Positions 9,211-17,781 of a stretch of 64,000 nt of DNA are shown piece by piece. The translations under genes were made by a program, and so were the position numbers. The stretch covers positions 186,001-250,000 of the forward strand of contig JAKAXL010000001.1 in NCBI GenBank assembly GCA_021816585.1, written 5' to 3'. Every line of letters starts with the position of its first letter. Positions within the stretch are counted from its first letter, which is position 1. The notes below the pieces were generated by a model that had not been told where the DNA came from, searched no databases, and saw only the letters and a program-made list of their open reading frames with translations. The stretch comes from Pseudomonadota bacterium (lineage in GTDB: Bacteria; Pseudomonadota; Gammaproteobacteria; Burkholderiales; Burkholderiaceae_C).

Positions 9211-11640
9211 ATGCAGGCACAAGACATCAGCCTGGACGTCCTGGCGGAGAAATACGCCAAGAATGGTGAACGCAACGCCGAAGACATCCAGCAGCGTGTC
9301 GCGCGTGCGCTGGCCGCCAACGAGTCCGACGCCGCGACCTGGCAATCGAGATTCCTCGAGGCCATGCAACGCGGCTTCGTGCCCGCCGGGCGCATCATGT
9401 CGGCCGCCGGCGCCGGCATCCAGGCCACGCTGATCAACTGCTTCGTGCAGCCGGTCGGCGACTCGGTGTCCGAGGATTCCGACGGCAAGCCCGGCATCTA
9501 CCGCGCGCTGGCCGAGGCCGCCGAGACCATGCGCCGCGGCGGCGGCGTCGGCTACGACTTCAGCCGCATCCGTCCGTCCGGCGCGCGGGTCGGCGCCACG
9601 CAAAGCCGCGCCAGCGGCCCGCTGTCGTTCATGCGCGTGTTCGACGCGTCGTGCCAGACGGTCGAGTCCGCCGGCTCGCGCCGCGGCGCGCAGATGGGGG
9701 TGCTGCGCATCGACCACCCCGACATCGAGGCCTTCATCCACGCCAAGGACGGCGGGGGATTCCGCAACTTCAACCTGTCGGTGGGGGTCAGCGACGCCTT
9801 CATGCAGGCGGTGCGCGACGACGCCGAGGTCGACCTGGTGCACAAGGCGCGCCCGGGCGACGAGCAGGTCGAGCAGGGCGCGCGCCAGCGCGACGACGGG
9901 CAGTGGGTGTACCGCCGCGTGCGCGCGCGTTCGCTGTGGGAGCAGATCATGCACTGCACCTACGACCACGCCGAACCGGGCATCCTGTTCCTCGACGCCG
10001 CCAACCGCGACAACAACCTGGGGTACTGCGAGGTGTTCGAGGCCACGAACCCCTGCGCGGAGGAGTTCCTGCCCGACTACGGCTGCTGCTGCCTGGGCTC
10101 GCTGGACCTGACCCGCTTCGTGCTCGACCCCTTCGAGCCGGGCGCGCGCTTCGACATGGACGGGCTGCGCGAGGTCGCGCGCACCGCCGTGCGCATGCTC
10201 GACAACGTGCTCGACATCACCTACTGGCCGCTGTCGCAGCAGGCCTCCGAGGCGCGCAACAAGCGCCGCGTGGGGCTGGGCTTCCTGGGGTTGGGCGATG
10301 CCTGCATCGAGCTCGGGCTGCGCTACGACAGCGCGCAGGCGCGCGCCTTCGCCGCCGAGATGGCGCGCAACCTGCGCGACGCCGCCTACGAGGCCTCGAT
10401 CGAGCTCGCGCGGGAGAAGGGCGCCTTCCCGCTGTTCGACGCCGAGCGCTACCTCGCCGGGGGTTTCGCCAGCCGGCTGCCGCAGCAGCTGCGCGAGCGC
10501 ATCCGCCGCGAAGGCCTGCGCAATTCGCACCTGCTGGCGGTGGCACCCACCGGCACCATCAGCCTGGCCTTCGCCGACAACGCCAGCAACGGCATCGAGC
10601 CGGCGTTCTCCTGGGTGTACACGCGCAAGAAGCGCATGCCCGACGACAGCACCCGCGAATACGAGGTGGCCGACCACGCCTGGCGCCTGTGGCGCCAGCG
10701 CGGCGGCGACACCGCGAAACTGCCGCCGGCCTTCGTCACCGCGCTGGAAATGCCCGCGCACGAGCACATGCAGATGCTGAGCGCGGTGCAGCCCTTCATC
10801 GACACCGGCATCTCGAAGACCGTCAACGTCGCCGAGGACTACCCCTTCGAGGATTTCCAGGACCTGTACTTCGAGGCCTGGCAGGCGGGGCTCAAGGGCC
10901 TGGCGACCTACCGCCCGAACACCGTGCTGGGCGCGGTGCTGCAGGCCGCCGCCGCGCCGGCCGCGGCCGAGCCGGCGCCCAGCCTGCCCGACGTCGACCC
11001 GCTGACCCGGCGCATCGAGGGGCGCCCCGGAGGCGACCTGCAGGCCGTCACCAGCAAGGTCAGCTACATGACCTCGGATGGCGGCAAGACCGTCTACCTG
11101 TCGATCTCCTTCGCCGAGGTCGAGGGCATCGTCGACGGCAAGCCGGCGCGCATCGAGCGCCCGATCGAGTTCTTCATGCCGGCCGGGCAGCGCGACGAGG
11201 GGCAGCAGTGGATCGCCTCCAACATGCGCCTGCTGTCGCTGGTGGCGCGCTCGGGAGGCTCGATCGCCAAGTCGCTGCAGAACATGCGCGAGGTGGTCTG
11301 GGACAAGGGCCCCGTGCGCTGCGGCGAACTGATCAAGTCCGACGGCAGCCGCGCGCCGCGCTTCCACCAGTCGGAGGTCGCCGCGATCGCCTTCGCGCTG
11401 CAGGAAATGCTCAAGCGCCGCGGCTTCTTGCGCGAGGACGGCCGCGAGCAGCCGCTGGCCGTTCTGGCGCAGCGCCAGTCGCAGCCGCAGGCCCTGCACA
11501 TCGACCTCGACAAGGTCGACGCGCTGCCGCAACTGCTGGCCGGCGCGCGCATCTGCCCGGAATGCGGCGGCCCCTACCTGCGCAAGGTCGACGGCTGCGA
11601 CCGTTGCGACAACTGCGGGTACATCGGCAGCTGCGGCTGA
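9211..11640 (+). CDS. nrdJ: Adenosylcobalamin-dependent (class II) ribonucleotide reductase
   Basis: Reduces ribonucleotides to deoxyribonucleotides using the B12 radical, in one oxygen-independent subunit of 809 residues. Family blocks seen: PAGRIMSAAG, GGGVGYDFSRIRPSGA, SRRGAQMGVLRIDHPD, the active-site segment ATNPCAEEF with its Cys and Glu, and APTGTISLAFADNASNG. A TSCPD-type domain follows, then a C-terminal four-cysteine zinc ribbon (CPECG ... CDRCDNCG). The track's ATG at 9190 is possible, but AGGAG sits at the right distance from the ATG at 9211. No nrdAB or nrdD lies nearby. The cell needs cobalamin for this enzyme. Confidence 0.94.
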   Translation: MQAQDISLDVLAEKYAKNGERNAEDIQQRVARALAANESDAATWQSRFLEAMQRGFVPAGRIMSAAGAGIQATLINCFVQPVGDSVSEDSDGKPGIYRALAEAAETMRRGGGVGYDFSRIRPSGARVGATQSRASGPLSFMRVFDASCQTVESAGSRRGAQMGVLRIDHPDIEAFIHAKDGGGFRNFNLSVGVSDAFMQAVRDDAEVDLVHKARPGDEQVEQGARQRDDGQWVYRRVRARSLWEQIMHCTYDHAEPGILFLDAANRDNNLGYCEVFEATNPCAEEFLPDYGCCCLGSLDLTRFVLDPFEPGARFDMDGLREVARTAVRMLDNVLDITYWPLSQQASEARNKRRVGLGFLGLGDACIELGLRYDSAQARAFAAEMARNLRDAAYEASIELAREKGAFPLFDAERYLAGGFASRLPQQLRERIRREGLRNSHLLAVAPTGTISLAFADNASNGIEPAFSWVYTRKKRMPDDSTREYEVADHAWRLWRQRGGDTAKLPPAFVTALEMPAHEHMQMLSAVQPFIDTGISKTVNVAEDYPFEDFQDLYFEAWQAGLKGLATYRPNTVLGAVLQAAAAPAAAEPAPSLPDVDPLTRRIEGRPGGDLQAVTSKVSYMTSDGGKTVYLSISFAEVEGIVDGKPARIERPIEFFMPAGQRDEGQQWIASNMRLLSLVARSGGSIAKSLQNMREVVWDKGPVRCGELIKSDGSRAPRFHQSEVAAIAFALQEMLKRRGFLREDGREQPLAVLAQRQSQPQALHIDLDKVDALPQLLAGARICPECGGPYLRKVDGCDRCDNCGYIGSCG

Positions 11641-11772
11641 GCGGCTTCGTCCAAGGCTGGCCGGATGCCGGTGGCGACCCGGAGCGGATCCTCGCAGTGC
11701 TGGATTGGATGCGCGGAACCCGACAACCGACCGCACGTGGCTGGGTCACGGTGGCGATCACCCATCGCCTGT

Positions 11773-12177
11773 TCAGGCTTTGGCCAGAAGCCGAGCGCCG
11801 CTGACCTTGGCGGCACCTTTGTCGAAGGTCCACAACGGCTGCTCGCCCGCCTGCGTCGCCAGTGCGATGTGCAGGCAGTCGGCAAAGTCCGCCGTGCCTT
11901 CACGAAACAGCTGGAGTGCGACCTCGAGAGCACGTTCCGATTCCAAGGTCAGCTCGGATGCCGAAAACAAGCCCGAAAGCGCCCGCAAGACCTCGCCCTT
12001 GGCGAATCCGAAGTTGGACCGCAACACCCACTCAAGCTCCAGAACGACCGTCACGGGGACGAACAGCGACAAGCCTTCGTCCAGGCAGCGACCGATGAGT
12101 CGCTTCGCCGCAGCGAATTGCGCTGGGTCGTCCTGGACGAGGTAGCGGACCAGAACATTGGTGTCGAGCGCGGGCAT
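11773..12177 (-). CDS. vapC: PIN-domain toxin, VapC type
   Basis: Ribonuclease toxin of the PIN family, 134 residues. The N-terminal aspartate is in ALDTNVLVRYL, a conserved glutamate is in VVLELEWVL, and the third acidic cluster is in GTADFADCLHIALA. Together these form the Mg2+-binding acidic site. The ATG overlaps the antitoxin stop (ATGA), the classic toxin-after-antitoxin coupling. VapC toxins typically cut tRNA or rRNA; the target here is unknown. All acidic residues are present, so the gene appears intact. Confidence 0.9.
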   Translation of the reverse strand: MPALDTNVLVRYLVQDDPAQFAAAKRLIGRCLDEGLSLFVPVTVVLELEWVLRSNFGFAKGEVLRALSGLFSASELTLESERALEVALQLFREGTADFADCLHIALATQAGEQPLWTFDKGAAKVSGARLLAKA

Positions 12178-12398
12178 CAGCGCCAGGGGTTCATATCGTC
12201 GATGGTGATGCGCTTGCCCTTGGGTGCCTTGAGCATGCCGGCCATGTCACGGATGGATTGGGTCTTGGCGCGCACGATGACGGTTCCGTCGGGCATGGCC
12301 GACCACACCAATCGCGTCCCCGGCCTGGCATGCATCACTGCCCGGATGTCTGCCGGTACGGTGGTCTGCCCTTTGGCCGTTATCGTGGATTCTGCCAT
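12177..12398 (-). CDS. vapB: AbrB/MazE-fold antitoxin, VapB type
   Basis: Antitoxin of 73 residues. The N-terminal half is a SpoVT/AbrB swapped-hairpin DNA-binding domain (STITAKGQTTVPADIRAVM). The C-terminal tail (DMAGMLKAPKGKRITIDDM) is where such antitoxins wrap the toxin. It is translated first and coupled to vapC. The complex usually represses its own promoter, and inverted repeats lie directly upstream. Confidence 0.9.
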   Translation of the reverse strand: MAESTITAKGQTTVPADIRAVMHARPGTRLVWSAMPDGTVIVRAKTQSIRDMAGMLKAPKGKRITIDDMNPWR

Positions 12399-12405
12399 GA
12401 TGCTT

Positions 12406-12430
12406 CCTTACAAATAAGCTTACTGTAAGG
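12406..12430 (-). promoter_or_regulatory. Probable vapBC operator
   Basis: Immediately upstream of vapB lies CCTTACA-N11-TGTAAGG. Nested inside are the odd-length palindrome CTTACTGTAAG (12419-12429) and CTTA-CAAA-TAAG (12407-12418). Overlapping palindromes just before the antitoxin ATG are what autoregulating AbrB-type antitoxins bind. The site assignment is inferred from position. Confidence 0.65.
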
Positions 12431-12644
12431 CGTCCAGCGCGGCGTGTCCACAGGGCTCGGAGGAAACCCGAGCGGCAATGTTGTCATCGCATCCGACGCG
12501 CGGTTCGAGTCGGCCATCACGGACAGCCGATGGTCGCAACCGGCACTTGGCCCGCGGTGGACGAAGCCGCTAACAGCCTGCCAAGACCTCAGCGACCGTT
12601 GGATGCACCATGGCTTTCATCGCCACAGCCGGCGCCGGTGGGAC

Positions 12645-13415
12645 TCACAGCCCCTGTCCGCCGCTGGCCTCGATGCGCTGGGCATTGACCCAGCGCGCGG
12701 CATCGGAGCAGAGGAAGGCGACGACCGGCCCGATGTCGTCGGGCTCCGCGATGCGACCCAGCGCCGTCACGGCGATCAGCTGCTCGCGGATCTGCGGGCG
12801 CGACTCCCACACGGCCCTGCTGAAGTCCGTGGGGACGGCGCCCGGCGCCACGGCGTTCACACGGATTCGACGCGGCCCGAGCTCCTTCGCCCACACCGGC
12901 ACCAGCATCTCGACCGCCGCCTTCACCGCGGAGTAGGGGCCGCCGGCCGGCATCGCGGAGCGGGTCATGGCCGTCGACAGGCAGACGATGCCGCCGCCGT
13001 CGGCGATTCTCGGCAGCAGTTGCTGGGTCAGGAAGTACATGCCGCGCAGATGAATGGCCACCAGGGCGTCGAAGCCCTCGAGCGTGGTCTCCCCCAGCTT
13101 CATGTGGCCGCTGGTTCCGGCATTGTTGACCAGGTAGTCGAAGGACGATCGCCGCCATTGCTGCCGAAGCAGCGCGTCCAGGCGTTCACCGAAGCCGGGG
13201 AAGGACTCGACCTCGGCCGCGTCCAGCTGGAGCACGGCGGCGCGCCGCCCGAGCGACTCGATCTCGCGCCGCGCGGTCTCGGCCTCGTCGGCGCGTTCGC
13301 GATAGGTGATGACGAGGTCATGCCCGCTGCGTGCCAGGTGCAGCGCGGCGCTGCGTCCCAGGCCGCGGCTGGCGCCGGTCACGAGGGCAATGGGTGCGTT
13401 CGATTCGGTATTCAC
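12645..13415 (-). CDS. Short-chain dehydrogenase/reductase (classical SDR)
   Basis: NAD(P)-dependent oxidoreductase of 256 residues. The cofactor motif is TGASRGLG near residues 13-20, then NNAGTSG, a catalytic Ser in CLSTAMTRS and the YSAVK Tyr-Lys pair. It resembles 3-oxoacyl-ACP reductase/glucose-1-dehydrogenase relatives, but the substrate cannot be read. It is divergent from the LysR gene at 13530, which probably regulates it. The 214 bp between its stop and the vapB promoter hold nothing recognisable. Confidence 0.88.
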   Translation of the reverse strand: MNTESNAPIALVTGASRGLGRSAALHLARSGHDLVITYRERADEAETARREIESLGRRAAVLQLDAAEVESFPGFGERLDALLRQQWRRSSFDYLVNNAGTSGHMKLGETTLEGFDALVAIHLRGMYFLTQQLLPRIADGGGIVCLSTAMTRSAMPAGGPYSAVKAAVEMLVPVWAKELGPRRIRVNAVAPGAVPTDFSRAVWESRPQIREQLIAVTALGRIAEPDDIGPVVAFLCSDAARWVNAQRIEASGGQGL

Positions 13416-13488
13416 GAGGGGGTCCTTTCAAGGCGCAGATCCATCCCCGGATGTTCGCGCGGCCCCTCGTTTCGATAAATCCCCGCCA

Positions 13489-13507
13489 ATGGATTACATT
13501 GTTCCAT
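13489..13507. promoter_or_regulatory. Inverted repeat between SDR and LysR genes
   Basis: ATGGA-N9-TCCAT lies in the 114-bp gap between the divergent SDR and lysR-type genes. Its size and place fit a LysR recognition site that would control both genes. Only the symmetry is seen; binding is inferred. Confidence 0.45.
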
Positions 13508-13529
13508 CCGATCCGACAATGCCCCTGCC

Positions 13530-14483
13530 ATGGACCGCCTCGACACCATGCGCCTGTACACCCGCATCGTCGACCTCGGCAGCTTCACCGCTGCCGCGGA
13601 GGAGAGCGGCATCCCGCGCGCCACGGCCACCTATGCGGTCCAGCAGATGGAGAAGCGCCTGGGTGTGCGTCTGCTCGTGCGCTCCACCCGCCACGTCGCG
13701 ACGACGCCCGAAGGGCAGGTGTGGAATCTGCGCTGCCGACAGGTCCTCGCGGACATCGACGAGGCGCAATCGCAGCTGGGTGTCGCCTCCACCCGGGCGC
13801 AGGGCCGGCTGCGCGTCGACCTGCAGCCGAGCCTGGCGTCGGAGTTCGTGTTTCCGCGCCTGGCGGAGTTCTGCGCGCGCCATCCGGGGATCGAACTCGT
13901 GGTGGGCACCGGCGACCGGCTTGTCGACATGGTTCGCGAAGGTGTCGACTGCGTGCTGCGGGGAGGCGAGCCGCGCGAGCCGGGGCTGGTGGGCCGGCGC
14001 GTCGCGGCGCTGCCGATGGTCACCGTGGCGAGTCGCGAATACCTCGATCGCCATGGCGTGCCGCGCACGCTGGAGCAGTTCGCGCGGCATCGAGCGGTGA
14101 ACTATGTCTCGTCGGCCACCGGCAGGCCGATGCCCTTCCAGTTCGTCGTGGGCGGCAAGCCGCGCAGCGTGACCCTCGAGGGGGCGGTCAGCGTGACCAG
14201 CGCGGAGGCCTACAACGCGTGCGCGCTGCACGGCCTGGGCTTCATCCAGACGGCGCGCCTGCGACTCGAGGAACCGCTGCGCGACGGCAGCTTGGTGGAG
14301 GTGTTCCCGCAGTGGGCGCCACCGCCCGGCCCGGTCTGGGTGATGTACCCGCGCCAGCGCCACCTTGCGTTGCGTGTGCGGGTGTTCGTCGACTGGCTCG
14401 TGGAGCAGCTCGCGCCCTATGCTCCCGATCGGCTCGCGCAGGCCCGCGCGGCCCCGCGCGGCCGGGGGAGAACCGTGCTTTGA
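13530..14483 (+). CDS. LysR-family transcriptional regulator
   Basis: Regulator of 317 residues. The N-terminal winged helix-turn-helix (MRLYTRIVDLGSFTAAAEES to RLGVRLLVRSTR) is the LysR DNA-binding domain. The rest is a periplasmic-binding-like effector domain (LRVDLQPSLASEFVFPRL onwards). It belongs to the CrgA/DmlR-like subgroup by its opening MDRLDTMRLYTRIV. It is divergent from the SDR gene and is probably its regulator. The C-terminal tail is unusually Arg- and Pro-rich. Confidence 0.9.
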   Translation: MDRLDTMRLYTRIVDLGSFTAAAEESGIPRATATYAVQQMEKRLGVRLLVRSTRHVATTPEGQVWNLRCRQVLADIDEAQSQLGVASTRAQGRLRVDLQPSLASEFVFPRLAEFCARHPGIELVVGTGDRLVDMVREGVDCVLRGGEPREPGLVGRRVAALPMVTVASREYLDRHGVPRTLEQFARHRAVNYVSSATGRPMPFQFVVGGKPRSVTLEGAVSVTSAEAYNACALHGLGFIQTARLRLEEPLRDGSLVEVFPQWAPPPGPVWVMYPRQRHLALRVRVFVDWLVEQLAPYAPDRLAQARAAPRGRGRTVL

Positions 14484-14573
14484 CGGCCGCGCCGTTCCTT
14501 GGGGGCTGGGATTGTGCGGTGCAGCGCCCTTGCGAAGCGCCGGCGAGGCCGCCGGGAGCGGATGGCGCGGGGC

Positions 14574-15743
14574 TCACGCGGCCGCGCGGCAACTCGCGAA
14601 TTCGGCCAGGCGCGCCGCCAGGCGGCTGCGCTCGCGCACCGCATCGCCCTGCAGCACCACACCGGTCAGCCGGCCGTCGGGCGCCTCGCGGTGCTCGAGC
14701 TGCAGCGAGTCCGGGGCGTCATGCAGCACCGACCAGTCGCCGCGCTCGCGCGCGGGAGGGAAGATCACGGTGGGACAGGCCGGTGTCTTGACCACGATCT
14801 GCACCGGCGGGTAGTCCACCGGCGTGGTGGTTCCGGTCAGGGTCCTGGCGAGGGCTCGCGCTCCCTGCAGGATCGGCATCACATAGGGCAGCAGCCTGCC
14901 GTGGACTTCGGCGCAATCGCCGAGCGCGAACACCCCGGGGTGCGAGGTCGCCAGGGCAGCATCGGTGCGGATCCCCGCGCCGGTGAGCAGGCCGGCCTCG
15001 CGTGCGAGGCGCAGCTCCGGTTGCAGGCCGGTCGCCGACAGCACGAGGTCGTAGCGCCCGCCTGCGCCACCCTCGGCGACGAGTTCCAGGGTGTGCGCCG
15101 TACCGCGCTCGATGCCCAGGATGGCCGAGCCCAGGTGCATTCCCACGCCGATGTCCTCGAGGCCGCGGCGCATGCGCTGCGAAGCCATGGCGGGAAGCAG
15201 CCGCGCCAGCGGCGCCGGGGCGACGTCGTACAGCTCGACGCCGAAGCCGCCGAGGCGCAGGTCGTTGGCGAATTCGCAGCCGATCAGGCCGGCGCCGACG
15301 ATGGCCACGCGTGACGCGGCCGCCAGGCGCCGGCGCATCGCCGCGTAGTCGTCGAGGTCGTTGATCGACATCACCTGGTCGGCCCCGTTGCCCGCGAGAT
15401 CCGGTCGCCGCTGCCGCGCGCCGACGGCCAGCACCAGCTGGTCGAAGCCGATCGCTCCGTCGCTGGTGTCGAGGCGGCGCGCTTCGAGGTCGAGGCTGCG
15501 GACCGTCACGCGCGGGTGGATCGCGATGCGCAGATCGGCGGCGAGTCGGGCGGCGTCCGCCAGGCGCAGTTGCTCGACGCCGCGCCCGGCGGCCAGCGCG
15601 TTGGACAACGCCGGCTTGGCGTAATGCTCGCCCGCCGACGCGGTGACGATGGCCACGTCGATTTCGCGGTCGATTCTGCGGATCTCGCGAGCCAGGGTCA
15701 CGCCGGCCAGGCCGCTGCCGATGATCACGATGGCGTGGTGCAT
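14574..15743 (-). CDS. NAD(P)H-rubredoxin-reductase-like FAD oxidoreductase
   Basis: Two-dinucleotide-binding flavoprotein of about 389 residues. The FAD motif IIGSGLAGVTLAREIR is at the N-terminus, a second Rossmann motif IVGAGLIGCEFANDL near residue 155, and the FAD-contacting ALGDCAEV near residue 290. It resembles rubredoxin reductase of alkane hydroxylase systems, and a rubredoxin is encoded in the same operon, so it most likely reduces that rubredoxin with NAD(P)H. The track starts at a TTG; the ATG giving MHHAIVIIG is preferred. It is the last gene of the sigma54-controlled operon. Confidence 0.85.
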   Translation of the reverse strand: MHHAIVIIGSGLAGVTLAREIRRIDREIDVAIVTASAGEHYAKPALSNALAAGRGVEQLRLADAARLAADLRIAIHPRVTVRSLDLEARRLDTSDGAIGFDQLVLAVGARQRRPDLAGNGADQVMSINDLDDYAAMRRRLAAASRVAIVGAGLIGCEFANDLRLGGFGVELYDVAPAPLARLLPAMASQRMRRGLEDIGVGMHLGSAILGIERGTAHTLELVAEGGAGGRYDLVLSATGLQPELRLAREAGLLTGAGIRTDAALATSHPGVFALGDCAEVHGRLLPYVMPILQGARALARTLTGTTTPVDYPPVQIVVKTPACPTVIFPPARERGDWSVLHDAPDSLQLEHREAPDGRLTGVVLQGDAVRERSRLAARLAEFASCRAAA

Positions 15744-15777
15744 GGTCGGCGCGCGTCGCAACGAGTCCGGGAGCGGC

Positions 15778-16332
15778 TCAGTCGGCCTCGATGGTGCCGA
15801 TCGAGAAGGCGATGGGGTTGCGCATCGTGTTGGCCACCGGCGAGTAGTAGTTGGCGGTCTTGACGATTTCGTCGAGTTCCTCGCGCGAGGCGTCGCCCTC
15901 GACGAGGACCTTCACGCGAATGCTCTGGAAGCCCATCTGCGCCGGCTCGCGCCGGGCACCGCCGGCTCCCCACGCGGCGGTGTTGCCGATGTCGGCCTCG
16001 AGGAAGATCTCCAGGCGCGACAGCTTGATCTGGCGCTCGGTGGCCACCGCGGTGATGCCCACTCCGAGGCAGCCGCCGAGGGCGGACAGCACGATCTCCC
16101 CGGGGGCCGGCGCGGTGTTCTCGCCGAACAGGTGCAGCGGTTCGTCGACCACCACGGGGTTGTGGATGCCGACGAAGCTCCAGGACCGGAACTGGCCCTG
16201 CATCACGGTATGGACCTTGTTGGTCCCGCGGCGCTCCGGGTTCTCCCGGCCGGCGCGGGCGAAGTCGAGCAGGCCGTCGCGGTCGATGGGACGCAGATGA
16301 CGGGTGGTGGTACTTGCGGTAGCTGTGGTCAT
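15778..16332 (-). CDS. OsmC-family protein
   Basis: OsmC/Ohr-fold protein of 184 residues. Members are small dimeric thiol peroxidases or related stress proteins. The conserved first-cysteine segment SALGGCLGVG is present. The position of the second, resolving cysteine reads NYYSPVANT without Cys, so classical peroxidase chemistry is doubtful. It sits between cynS and the rubredoxin reductase in the sigma54 operon. A role in handling reactive sulfur or peroxide by-products of that pathway is inference only. Confidence 0.85.
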   Translation of the reverse strand: MTTATASTTTRHLRPIDRDGLLDFARAGRENPERRGTNKVHTVMQGQFRSWSFVGIHNPVVVDEPLHLFGENTAPAPGEIVLSALGGCLGVGITAVATERQIKLSRLEIFLEADIGNTAAWGAGGARREPAQMGFQSIRVKVLVEGDASREELDEIVKTANYYSPVANTMRNPIAFSIGTIEAD

Positions 16333-16384
16333 GGTGTGCTCCAGGGGGCTGTGCGGGGCAGGGCCCGGGCCGGGCCCGACGGGG

Positions 16385-16828
16385 TCAATAGGTCTTGTAG
16401 GGCAGGAACTTGCCCGAGAGCAGGATCTGCACGCGGTCGCCGGCGTCGTTGGGCTCGCGCTGCAGGTCCATGCGGAAGTCGATGGCCGACATGATCCCGT
16501 CGCCGAATTCCTCGTGGATCAGTTCCTTGAGCGTGGTGCCGTAGACCGCGATCAGCTCCTGGAAGCGGTAGATCAGCGGGTCGGTGGCGATCGCGGTGGG
16601 CAGCGAGCCCTTGTACGGGACGACCTGCAGCAGCGCGACCGCCTCGGCGGGGAGATCGAAGATCTCGCCCAGGGTCGCCGCCTGCTCGGCGCTGAAGGTC
16701 ATCTGCCCCAGGCATCCGGCCGTGACCCATTCCTTGGACAGGCCCAGGCGCGCGGCCACGTCGGCCCAGCGCAGGCCCTTGCTGATCTTCGTGGCGACGA
16801 TCCGTTCGGTGACGTCGTGGCGATTCAT
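16385..16828 (-). CDS. cynS: Cyanate hydratase (cyanase)
   Basis: Converts cyanate plus bicarbonate to ammonia and CO2, a cytoplasmic decamer in known cases. The length of 147 residues is standard. An N-terminal helical domain (KISKGLRWADVAARLGLSK) precedes the C-terminal catalytic part. The catalytic Arg and Glu are in IYRFQELI and the Ser is in IMSAIDF, so the active site is complete. It follows the three Nrt/Cyn-type ABC genes, consistent with import and hydrolysis of cyanate as a nitrogen source. Confidence 0.95.
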   Translation of the reverse strand: MNRHDVTERIVATKISKGLRWADVAARLGLSKEWVTAGCLGQMTFSAEQAATLGEIFDLPAEAVALLQVVPYKGSLPTAIATDPLIYRFQELIAVYGTTLKELIHEEFGDGIMSAIDFRMDLQREPNDAGDRVQILLSGKFLPYKTY

Positions 16829-16853
16829 GGTGCTTCTCCTGAAGGGTGGTGGA

Positions 16854-17777
16854 TCAATGGTTGACGACCTGGCGCAGCGCGCGTGGACGAGGCGCGTCGC
16901 CGGGAGACTCGGGCTCGACCAGACCGGGGCGCACCACCGGGGGGTGCACCGGGTCGTGCAGCGGCACCGCCGGTGCCGCGGCCGCGTAGTGCACCGAGCG
17001 GTTGACCAGGAAGTCGAGCAGGTGGTTGCGGATGCGGTAGTACTGCGGGTCGTGGTGCATGTCGGCCCGGGTGCGCTCGCGCGGCATCGTGATCTCGACG
17101 ATCTCGGCGATGCGCGCCAGCGGGCCGTTGCTCATCAGCAGGATGCGGTCGGCCAGCAAGATCGCCTCGTCGACATCGTGGGTGATCATGAACACCGTCT
17201 GCCGCGTGGCGCGCACGATGCGCAGCAACTCGTCCTGGATGCTGCCGCGGGTCAGCGCGTCGAGCGCGCCGAAGGGTTCGTCGAGCAGCAGCATCCTGGG
17301 CGCGATGGAGAAGGCGCGCGCGATGCCCACGCGCTGCTTCATGCCCCCGGAAAGCTGGTGGGGCTTCTTGTCGGCGGCCGCCGACATGCCGACCATCTCC
17401 AGATGCTGCAGGCTGTGCCTTCGCACCTGTTCGCGGCTCCACCCGGGCCAGCGCGACTTCACCGCGAAGGCCACGTTGCCCAGCACGCTGCGCCAGGGCA
17501 TCAGCGCATGGCCCTGGAACACCACGCCGCGGTCCAGCGACGGGCCGGCGAGTTCCTTGCCGTCCATGAACACGGCGCCGGCGCTGGGCGCCTCGAGTCC
17601 GGCCAGGATGTTGAGGATGGTGGTCTTGCCGCAGCCGGAGTGGCCGATCAGCGCGACCACCTCTCCGCGCTGCAGCTCGAAGTGGAGGTTCTCGAACACG
17701 GGGGGCGCGACGCGGCCGCGCGTGTCCGCGTAGGCCTTGGCCAGGGCTTCGACCTTCACGATGACGGATTCGGGCAT
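16854..17777 (-). CDS. ABC transporter ATP-binding protein, nitrate/cyanate/sulfonate type
   Basis: Cytoplasmic ATPase of 307 residues. It has Walker A GHSGCGKTT, signature LSGGMKQRVGIARA, Walker B MLLLDEPFGALD and the H-loop MITHDVDEA. It belongs to the NrtD/SsuB/TauB group. A C-terminal tail of about 50 residues after the ATPase core contains a Pro- and Val-rich stretch. Together with the permease and binding protein upstream and cynS downstream it matches the CynABD-CynS arrangement known from cyanobacteria. Confidence 0.92.
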   Translation of the reverse strand: MPESVIVKVEALAKAYADTRGRVAPPVFENLHFELQRGEVVALIGHSGCGKTTILNILAGLEAPSAGAVFMDGKELAGPSLDRGVVFQGHALMPWRSVLGNVAFAVKSRWPGWSREQVRRHSLQHLEMVGMSAAADKKPHQLSGGMKQRVGIARAFSIAPRMLLLDEPFGALDALTRGSIQDELLRIVRATRQTVFMITHDVDEAILLADRILLMSNGPLARIAEIVEITMPRERTRADMHHDPQYYRIRNHLLDFLVNRSVHYAAAAPAVPLHDPVHPPVVRPGLVEPESPGDAPRPRALRQVVNH

Positions 17778-17781
17778 GGTC

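Noticed and set aside
8755-11736. 993-residue minus-strand ORF opposite nrdJ and rmuC
   Set aside because: Long only because of high GC; the plus strand carries unmistakable NrdJ and RmuC motifs in this span.
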